Source: Cyrtodaria siliqua (Eukaryota > Mollusca > Bivalvia > Adapedonta > Hiatellidae). Taken from it: a stretch of 64,000 bases of DNA. A model generated the notes under the pieces. It worked only from the letters and a program-made list of their open reading frames with translations. It had not been told where the DNA came from and made no database searches. Location: the NCBI GenBank assembly GCA_037043455.1, contig JAWPHD010001345.1:124001-188000 (forward strand). Reading direction: 5' to 3'. The translations under genes and the position numbers were made by a program. Of the stretch, positions 55,321 through 64,000 are shown one piece after another. Position 1 is the stretch's first letter, and every line of letters starts with the position of its first letter.

Positions 55321-56610
55321 GCGACACTGGAATTTCCGCTAAATATTGTATATACTGCACACTTAATTCCATATAAATTCAAAGGTAATCCCAAAATGGT
55401 TGTAAAAAATAAAGTTGCAGTTAGTTAGAGAAAGGACACAGTTGTGATGTTGTTGACGTTTTAATCACAGTACACGTTGTAACAAAAAAATCATAAATGT
55501 TGAAGTTCCTCTTTGAAAATTTGAGCCAGTTCAGTACTGTATTTAACGTAAAGAGTTTGCAAAATTGTGCATCCTAAGTTTGCTCATATACTTGAGCCAA
55601 ACGCGTACTTTGTCAATAATGAAACTTTGCAGGAATACTATTGCTGTGTTACGTCTTGTTTTAGTCTTTTTTTCTTTAAGGAAAGATCTTACATAGCCAT
55701 GTACCATTCGATTAACAGCAGAATATTGTATCTACAATATATTTCGCGTTTCCTTTTCCTTTAAGTATATATTTAAGAGTTCTAATTGATTGTTTCATTA
55801 AAAGTGAGACAATTGTAAAACAAAGTATATATGCAAGTAGTACGTGCTCTTTTATGTACGTATGTCATCGCACGTCCATAAATTGATATGGACTTACCAA
55901 ATATTCGTGCTCTGTTCTAGAAGTATGATGAGGATTATAAAGCTTCTCTGACACAACCACTAAACTCAGGTTAGCGTTTGTATATTCTGCGTTTGTTATC
56001 ATCACTTCTGTGGCTTTATCTAAAGCATTTAAATATACACATTTTCTTACATGTAATGTTATTAAACCTGTGATGTATTACATGCATAAGCGATTTAAGG
56101 TTATGAAACAGGATTTTTTTCATTTCCTTTTGTTTTTAGCAATAATTAAATCCGATATCCTTTTCCCAATCAAATTGCTTAAAAAGAGGAATAATTCATT
56201 CTACAAACATCTGATAAATTTTTCAAACAGTTATCTGCATGTTACGGCAAACAATTCTCTCCTATATTTTAACCACACCTTATATGAACATTTATTTAAC
56301 GGGTGGGATCGATTTTAGGGAAATCCTTCACGAGATGGTAGGTGTGTGCTTCTTTTCAAGAAGGAGCGGATGCGAGTGAGTGAAAAAAACAACAACACTC
56401 ATACCATTGAGTAAAATATTTCCCTATAAAATAATTCGCCAGTTAAATCGTCTATTTATTTTACAATCAGTGTACGCATGTTTTTAAACGAAATGTTTCG
56501 CTTTAATGAACGTTATCGGTGGATGACGTCGACGTCAGCAACACTTTATTAGTGTCATTACCCATCGTCACAGGTAGTTATTTCTGTGTTCCTAGTTAAT
56601 TGTCAGGTGT
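55321..56610. other. No recognised gene
   Basis: Short open frames at 55567-55764 and 56010-56318 have no conserved features. Confidence 0.5.
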
Positions 56611-56815
56611 CATATGAGAATCAACAAAAAGGAGCAACATATGATTTTCATATGAAACCTTTCATATGATTTTCTTATGAGAATTATATGATTTTCATAT
56701 GAATGGAGTTTCATATGATTTTCGTATGAAATGCGTCTGCTTTTCATATGAACTTCATATGAAAATCATATGTAAGTTATCATATGAAAAGCATATGAAA
56801 TTCGTAAGCTTATAA
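56611..56815. repeat. Cluster of CATATG palindromes
   Basis: About 11 CATATG sites in 205 bp, mostly as TTTCATATGA(T/A) or TTCATATGAAA, separated by 8-25 bp. Some degenerate relatives (TTCTTATGAG, TTCGTATGAA) are between them. Pieces such as TTTCATATGATTTTC and GAAAATCATATG are reverse complements, so the block can fold many ways. Confidence 0.9.
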
Positions 56816-57208
56816 ATATCCCATGAAACCTAAAAACTTTCAAAATACATTTAACAATATGTGCTTTTAATGAATGTAACATTAATAGATATTTTGTTCT
56901 GTCTTTCTTAGAAGCCAATCTGAAAGATGTTTTGATAGTACATTCAATTTAAAAATGTCTAGGTCTTCATACAGATTTAAAGTTGCATTTTCAAGTTGAT
57001 TGGTTCGATTTCTATGGATTGCTTTGTAGTTGCTTGGTTTCACACTTTTAACAATTATCCCTTCCAGAAGTATCCTATTTGGTCACTCAGTGATACCAGT
57101 CTTGTCTGTGTTTTGGTTTTATAATACGCCCATGCTCATTTATCGTTGACATGTTCATGCAGTGTACTGTTTGCTACATCCATTCATGATTGAAGTATTT
57201 AAAGGAAC
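56816..57208. other. No recognised gene
   Basis: A+T-rich and unassigned. Confidence 0.5.
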
Positions 57209-57216
57209 TAGAGGAA

Positions 57217-57255
57217 TTGAATTGAATTGGGGTTTTAAGGCGCACCAACACATAT
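57217..57255 (-). mobile_element. 39-bp truncated retroelement tail with 8-bp target duplication
   Basis: TTGAATTGAATTGGGGTTTT followed by AAGGCGCACCAACACATAT is the reverse complement of the 3' end of the element at 62785-63197. TAGAGGAA flanks it on both sides (57209-57216 and 57256-57263), as expected for a very short, 5'-truncated retrotransposition. Confidence 0.7.
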
Positions 57256-57263
57256 TAGAGGAA

Positions 57264-58124
57264 CCTTCTTGATAGCATAAGAGTACAATTATTCTCTCAC
57301 ACTACTTTTTTTTGGTAATAGCTCTAAATAACCAAATAAATACAGTTTATGTAGCTCATGTCTATAAATGGGACATCCTTTTGTGTGTAGGTTGTCGCAA
57401 GATGATCCTAGTGGTTGGGGCTAACTCAGGAAAGAATCAATGACGGTGAATGCATTTACATAAGTTTAATGCAACTTTTAAAATATGTTAAATATATATA
57501 CAATTATCTAAAAAAACAAGCGAATACACAGATGAAATATGAAAACAATGTTCTCATGAACGTTTAAGACGTTCTTAGTATCGTTACAAATACTGAATGT
57601 GTCGACTGATTATATACGACACTAAAGTGTTGTTAAAGTTATAACAATGTTGATGTATGATCTAGCGCGATAACTGTGATGCGCGAGAGCTCATGAAGAT
57701 GATGATGCGCGAATCCAATGAGTGATTGTCATCAAATGCCTTCTATAAGGGTTGATGACGCGATATGTATGATTATGATTAACCTCCACTGAGGTTGTGG
57801 ATGATGTTCCTCCAGTGAGGACTGATAACGGGGCCACCTCGTGTCCCGGGGGTTGTCGATTATATAACCTGGCCATGTTGCGCAGGTACGGGGACCGTCT
57901 CCACGGCTCGTAAACGTTATGTGTTGTTTCTAGTGTCGAATCACCTAAAGGGCGTACACACCCTAGGGGCTAAGCTCCACTCCGGGAGGCTTATATCCAA
58001 CCCTGGATGGCTTAGGCTGTAATTATATATACGTTTTAGATGTCGGTTGATAAACATAACCATCTTGCATAATTATCATTACCCAAACAAATCATTGTTT
58101 AATAAATATATGTAAGCTGTACTA
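57264..58124. other. Region with slightly higher G+C, no recognised gene
   Basis: 57660-58010 contains GATGCGCGAGAGCTC and GATGATGCGCGAATCC, a partial repeat, and CACCCTAGGGGCTAAGCTCC. An open frame at 57691-57876 shows no family features. It could be the 3' part of an unidentified retroelement. Confidence 0.4.
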
Positions 58125-58440
58125 ATGATGAGTAGCAATGTATACATATTCTATAATGCCATGTATACGCCATGTACGTCGCTGTTAACCAATGTCCCTA
58201 ATACATGTAATATACAACGTTATCAAATCACTCGTATATTACACTCACTGAGTTATGCATGCACACATGCATGTCAACTAATGCCCATATTATACAACGC
58301 TATGTATACGCGTCGGAACATTTATGCTAGTCACTCATCTCATTGTTAACTATTGTAAACACTCGTGTATTACAATCACTGAGTTATACGCCAACGTTAA
58401 CTAATGCTATTATACAACGTTATCAAATTTATATTGTTTT
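58125..58440. repeat. Degenerate tandem repeat of about 100 bp, three copies
   Basis: TATACAACG(T/C)TAT, GTATTACA(C/A)TCACTGAGTTAT, ACTAATGC and GTATACGC recur in the same order three times with strong divergence. Old local tandem duplication. Confidence 0.65.
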
Positions 58441-61400
58441 ACAATTAATGATCAGTTACAATAATTACATATAATAAAGTAACTTCAAAATCATATGCTA
58501 GTCTCAAGTTAATGTTTGAGAAACATTAAGCTAACCGGATGTCTTAACCGCCAACCAAGATGGCCCCGCCCACTGAATACAAATGTACGATAAAAGTTAA
58601 TAAAATAAATACTGACCACATATTGCCTGTGAATTTCGCCGTCCACTTCTGCTCCAAACAAAGCAACTATCAAGCAATCCCGGCCAGAACTAGAAGACAA
58701 TGGATTTTATAGCAAACGTTACGCCCAAACCATTATTTTCCCCGTTCAGTCCGTGACATACGTGGCTAAATTCGCAGTATTAAATTCTACACGAAAGGAC
58801 CCTTACACAATTTTGCCTTTTAAGGAGATAGACCTATACTTTTACATGCATTAGCACAAAACTGAACTTTATAAACGGCCCTTCCGGACACCCTATGGCG
58901 GCCACTTAAAATGTGCACGGTTTTCCGTGTTACCTGAATATATCATGAACATTGTGAATTTGGTTCAACTAAACAATGGATTAGGGTGTAACTAACAGGT
59001 GCTTACAAGAGCTGTGTACGACTAATACGCTCTACCCGTGACATTTTGTGACATAGGTAAAAGAACAACAAAAAAAACTGACTTTATTTATATACATAAT
59101 AATGCATATATATCATATCTTAAAGGGTCACACGGAAATATTGACTATACCAAAACTCGCGGTGTCTCGTTTTATATATATACGAGGGAAGATTCAAATG
59201 TACGCAGACATTTGCTATACAATCTTCATTATTAAATAGTTAACAGCATAATGACGTCAAATGAATTAACATTTTAAAATATAACCTAAACTGCGTCATC
59301 GCTATTAAGTTAATATGTTTACCAAAAGGATAAATCAACACTATTTTAAAATAAATTAAGATTTTATTTATTTGCATTTACATTTTTGAATTTCTAGTTA
59401 ATGTCAGCAAGCATCTCTGAATCAATATCTCCTCTAGCCTGCTCTAGACGTCCTTCACATATAAGGTCTCAAAACAGAATGATCTGAAAAGAGTAAAATA
59501 TAAAATTGTTTTAACTTAAGTGCAAGAAGAAACAACAACATTCTCAACTAGAACTATCACTGAAGTAGATGAATACCCCCACATTTAAGTCAAACAAAGG
59601 GTCATACTTCTGTAATAAATTAAGCAATCGACGTGTGATGTAGAGGGACTTCAGGACATCATTTGTAAAGTGTATATGAAGTTTGGAAACAATCCATTGG
59701 AAACTGTCTCAGAAATGCAAGAACAAAATAAAAATGTGCTAGAGGACATGTCGTGACGGACAGCGTGGTTCTTCGAAGCGCGGGTGTGTGGACATGTCGT
59801 GACGGACAGCGTGATTCTTTGAAGCGCGGTGTGCGTGGGGGGTGGGGGAGGGTGGTGGGGGGATTGGAGGGAGGAAATGCATTGAGATTATAGTATGTGA
59901 AGCAGTATACATTATTTTGTATAATATATATAAATGACGGGTCAATAATTTTGACGGCTTGTAATAAAGTAATGACGGCTTGTAATAAAGTAGTTGAATG
60001 GCTTACCATAGTAGAACTATTTGCCTCCAGTGCATGGAAAGAGCATGTGAACTATTGCCCACGACCGAAGGAAGCGGGACTTAAAATATCACCAAGGGAT
60101 CTCTATCTTTGGTTCCTATGATCTCAATATAACCAATGTCACAAGTACCTTAAATGATTTAACCCTAAGAACTTTATATTTTAATGATGAAAAAGTGTCT
60201 GTACTTTACCATAATATTTTAAAAACGAAGAGAAATATTGTGAATATTGCCAATGATTAAACCCACCTAGTATCATGTTGTAATACGTCTCGTGTAATAA
60301 TCTGTGCCATACTTCCCATGACACACCTCCTCTGTGATTTTAAATTGGGCTGAAACATAGATACACTTGTAACCTCTCACATTTATTATGTATGGTTGGG
60401 TTTTTCTAATCCAAACGATCAGTGAGGTGGGGTAGATATTAAAGATCACCAACCTCAACAGTATTTTACTTGACCTTTTTGTCAAACGTTCGTGCATTAA
60501 AAGGACTTTTATTTTAATTTTATCCTGCCTTATTAAATGAGCAACACTAGTAAACTTATTTATGTTCACAATGTACAACTTTCAGGTATTACATGCATAG
60601 TTTTTCATAACAATACATAGGATATATCTGTACGATCTCGACTGTCACAAAACATAATGGCTGTAACGTTTTCATTTCCTCATAATTTCTCATTAATCTT
60701 TCAATATTTACACTTCAGGACAATGGTCATGTGACCTTTGCAGTATATAAAGGTCAAAATCATATCTTAGGTCACAGTTTGTTCAGTCATGTTGTAATCT
60801 TAACTTTTTCTATAATCTGTTCATGTCTTCTCATCTCTTCACCACACTAGGCCCTATATTTAAACGTATTAAAACAGGTTCAGCAATAAAAGTGAACTTC
60901 ATTTTATAGTTGTCATTCTTTAATAAGAGATGTCACTGTAAGTGGCAAATGCCCCCGAAAAATATTTTTTGTCCTCCAAGTGAAACCTTTGACCTTTGAG
61001 GTACTGGCCTGATTATTGGACATAACACACCTTCTCCTTGTATAAAGTATATGTGTGTCACGTTTCATGCAATTCCCTCCCTACCGTTGCATAATAAAAA
61101 TAACATTTAAGGTAAATATCAAGGTCTGAAACATTTAATCTAAACTTACATGGTGGAACATTTTTGTACTTGGTAAGTTAGTATCCAAACAAGGTTGAAT
61201 GTATCCAAACAAAGTTTTATGGGGCACCCTCATCATTCATACTGCACACATTTCCTGAAAGTAAAATTGGTGTCTATCAATACATCAGTCATGTGCAATA
61301 AATATCTAAACTATACCCTATACGGGTACAGTTGTAGGTATTAACCTGTTTTCAACAGATAGATTGAGATAACTTGCTAAAGCTGTTTCAGTACTTAAAG

Positions 61401-62770
61401 GCCAAACAAAAAATACACTATGTGTGTTTCTCTTAAGCTTTGAAAAAAGGGTAGGTAGGGATTTATTTTTAGAATCTCTGCAGAGTAGCAAACATAAATT
61501 AAGATAAATAGACCTTGGGCCAGAACCCCAAATTTGACAATCCGGTACCATTTTGGTGGGCAAATTCTTACTAATGTCAATTTGGGGGCAATTTTATGGA
61601 GGTAAGGAAAATGCATTATAGCAATTTTAAAGTTACAGCTTTACATGATTTTTAATGCGTTTTGAAACATAACCCCCTTAAAAAAACTGAAAATCAGAGA
61701 ATGTCATAAAATGTGACTAAAAAAGTTATATTTAATAATTTCTGTATTTTCACTATTAATAATTATGTAAAACAGTTAACAGCCCCGAAATATGACAATT
61801 ACAATCAGTTTAAATGACCTCGTTTTCTTCTTTTTAGCCAAAAATCTCAATTTTACATGTAAATTTACCCCACCCACTTTTAGAGACTTTATACTTAACT
61901 GACAGATTTTCTGTTTGTTACATAAGCAATACACGTATGTTTTATTTTGAGACAATAAAATATATACTAAAAGAAAATAACAAGAATTCAAGTGTTTGTA
62001 ATAATTTTTTTAAGTAAGCGATGGATAAAAGAACCCATTGAATTCTAAAATGAGTGCAATATTAAGTGATATTTTGGCGTTTATAAGATATTACTTTGAC
62101 ATATATCACACTTGTAGTAATTTTTCGTATCTCAGTGATAAAATGTTCTAACAACAGATAAAAATATGTTCAGTTTATAAAATACTGTTCTGTTTTATGG
62201 TCAATTAATTACTTGTCTTTGTTAAATTTGCATATCAAATTGCCCCACCTACTTAGGATTAAGATAAAAAATTATTCAAACGGACAAAGGTAAACATTGA
62301 TACCAGTTTTAGGGTCAAATGGAAACTATTATCATGTTCTAAGTAAATGTTCAGGTAAATGGCAATTAAAAATGCAATGACAATACATTCTAAATTGCAT
62401 TACTTAGTGGTATTACAGCTTTAATTGATTTCAAATGTGTTTTATAAGTGTACATGGATAGGGGTAAAATACCAACTTAATCCTCAAAAAGTATATCTTC
62501 ATTTATAAGCAACTGTGGATGTATGACTAGAGTTTAAGTGCAAAATGTCAGATTTCTTACAATTTCTTCATAAATAGTATTGTGGAAATTAAGAACCTTT
62601 GAAAATAAAAGGAATACTTTAATAAAAACCATTTTGGGATATTTGCTTTTGGTAACATGGATATATTGATGATGGCATGACACTACCAATTTCCATATTT
62701 ACACAATAATATTTATATAGGATCATTCCAGTGTATACATGTATATAAGTGGTTTATTTGATTTATATAT
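58441..62770. other. Long stretch without recognised genes
   Basis: 59744-59836 is a two-copy tandem repeat with a 46-bp period (GGACATGTCGTGACGGACAG). 59951-59993 holds TGACGGCTTGTAATAAAGTA twice. GTGAAACCTTTGACCTTTGA (about 60980-61000) and TTGACCCTCC near 63944 resemble mollusc dispersed repeats. Open frames here (for example 59659-60009, 60273-60578, 61318-61563) show no conserved features. Confidence 0.5.
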
Positions 62771-62784
62771 TTATTCTAGGTAGA
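62771..62784. repeat. Left target-site duplication, 14 bp
   Basis: TTATTCTAGGTAGA, identical to 63198-63211. Confidence 0.9.
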
Positions 62785-63197
62785 CCCCCGTGTGGTTCTC
62801 GGAGGCCCCGTTTGGTCACGGGGCAAATAATAGGGCCACTGCAGATCCCTTTGGAGAGATAGGCAGAGGGGTAGAATCCCCCCAAATTCATGTTCATTTG
62901 ATCATTTTTTGTTCATGTTCATTAAAGGTCTTCATCATGTTCCCTGCATTGTTTCAGGTGCTATCTCGCTCGCATCAAAGAGAAGTGGCATAAAAACAAT
63001 AACGTTGCTCCAGCGTAAATGAAATTTCTACGATAGAATTTGCAGCAACTCTGCAGTTCAGGATGAGAAGGTTCGAGGCCCATTTTCCATATTTTATCTC
63101 GATGTACATGGAAGATGAGCCTGGAATGTTCATGCCTTTTAGGCGCCATATAACCTTTTCATGTGTTGGTGCGCCTTAAAACCCAAATTCAATTCAA
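62785..63197 (+). mobile_element. Non-autonomous retroelement (SINE-like), about 413 bp
   Basis: Flanked by a perfect 14-bp target duplication. Starts CCCCCGTGTGGTTCTCGG and ends GGTGCGCCTTAAAACCCAAA followed by an AATTC-repeat tail (ATTCAATTCAA). The absence of coding, the tail and the target duplication fit a LINE-mobilised SINE-like element. No clear pol III A/B boxes. Its 3' end occurs again, 39 bp long, at 57217-57255. Confidence 0.85.
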
Positions 63198-63211
63198 TTA
63201 TTCTAGGTAGA
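63198..63211. repeat. Right target-site duplication, 14 bp
   Basis: Exact repeat of 62771-62784. Confidence 0.9.
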
Positions 63212-64000
63212 ACATAATTAACAATATAATATGTATTTATTCTATATAAACATATTGGCTGTTCAAAAAAGTAATTTTACCTAGCTGTGGAATTACCCCA
63301 CCCACCCAATTTATAATGGGGAAGCTCAAGTAAGTTTACATGTGTATCACTGATTCATTTGATTTATATTCTTCTGTTAAACAAATTAAATTACAGATGC
63401 AACTGATTCTTATTTTTATTTTTTAACATCTGTAAGCACAATTAAACATCAAATTATACTAGAATAATTATTACAATATAAAGTGGGTGGGGTAAATTGA
63501 AGTTGTTTTCTTCACAAAACATTTCTTTTTCATGTAAATGACAGATATTTCTATACATTATAAAATATTACCAATTTCATTATTTTAACCAATTAACTTT
63601 ATTCTGAATACCTTGTCAGTTATTACTATTACAATGACATTTCTTTTATGCAACTTTTACAATAGAATGGAGTGTTTTGTACTTCTTTAAATTCGACCGT
63701 ACATTTTGAAACCTATTTTGCCATTTGATAATCTTTACAGCTATTAACATAAAATACTTCCGCATATATTTTTTCTGTGAAATATAAAATGAATAACCAT
63801 GTTTTGTATGTTTTTACGTTCAACTTTTGCGTTTAGGTCACTTTTTCACAAACTGTATGCACTAGACCTTTCAAACTTTGCTTATAGTTGTATCTTGGGT
63901 GGTACATTGCAACGTGACAAAGCAAATGTGTATGTGACCTTGACCCTCCAAGCAAGGGGCAGATAACTTAATAAGTTTTACCATCAACTTTTGCGTTGAG
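63212..64000. other. No recognised gene
   Basis: A+T-rich. CAACTTTTGCGTT occurs at about 63822 and again at 63986, and TGACCTTGACCCTCC (63935-63949) resembles a mollusc dispersed repeat. Confidence 0.5.

Noticed and set aside
59659..60009. 116-codon Pro/His-rich minus-strand frame
   Set aside because: It covers a G-rich low-complexity tract and a 46-bp tandem repeat, with no family features.

Overview
The window is eukaryotic, A+T-rich and repeat-dense. Transposon relics, satellite arrays and foldback sequences fill it, and no complete host gene could be recognised. The dispersed repeats (a family ending in CTTGGGCCTCTTG, a CTCTACTGATC hairpin repeat, TTGAATT-type retroelement tails) and the retroelement proteins look to me like a bivalve mollusc. 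That is recognition from memory, not a database match.

Layout. 1-2176: satellite of 40-bp units. 2177-2962: fragment of a Penelope-like (PLE) reverse transcriptase. 3109-8823: nearly complete Ty3/gypsy-type LTR retrotransposon with near-identical LTRs, a damaged gag and protease, and one long open pol. 9730-9801: tRNA-like sequence. 10841-10974: long palindrome. 12086-13970: two PLE pieces fused head to head. 14-24 kb: small dispersed repeats, two large foldbacks (18348-18903, 23745-24152), a 27-bp minisatellite and an 80-bp satellite (20495-22560). 24.5-29.5 kb: tandem modules of common dispersed repeats plus a ZNF862-like zinc-finger fragment.

29.5-41.8 kb is the most interesting part: a decayed Polinton/Maverick or adintovirus-like integrated DNA virus. 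It carries a protein-primed family B DNA polymerase, a retroviral-type (DDE) integrase, pieces of capsid-type proteins, a coiled-coil membrane protein and a set of small membrane or basic proteins. The two replication/integration genes are convergent and their stops overlap. Most genes are introduced by short A+T-rich TATA spacers, three of which sit between divergent genes and probably act as bidirectional promoters. Nearly every gene has frameshifts or stops, both the integrase and the polymerase lack one expected catalytic Asp, and a later PLE insertion (35649-37721) splits one gene. No packaging ATPase or maturation protease was found.

41.8-64 kb: a possible first exon of a P2X7-like gene (42907-43050), a 124-bp satellite (43727-45160), dispersed-repeat modules (45859-47360), a LINE 3' end that runs into a tandem array (49852-51475), a fourth PLE copy with a nested insertion (52655-55320), a CATATG-rich cluster (56611-56815), and a short retroelement with a perfect 14-bp target duplication (62785-63197) plus a 39-bp truncated copy of its tail (57217-57255).
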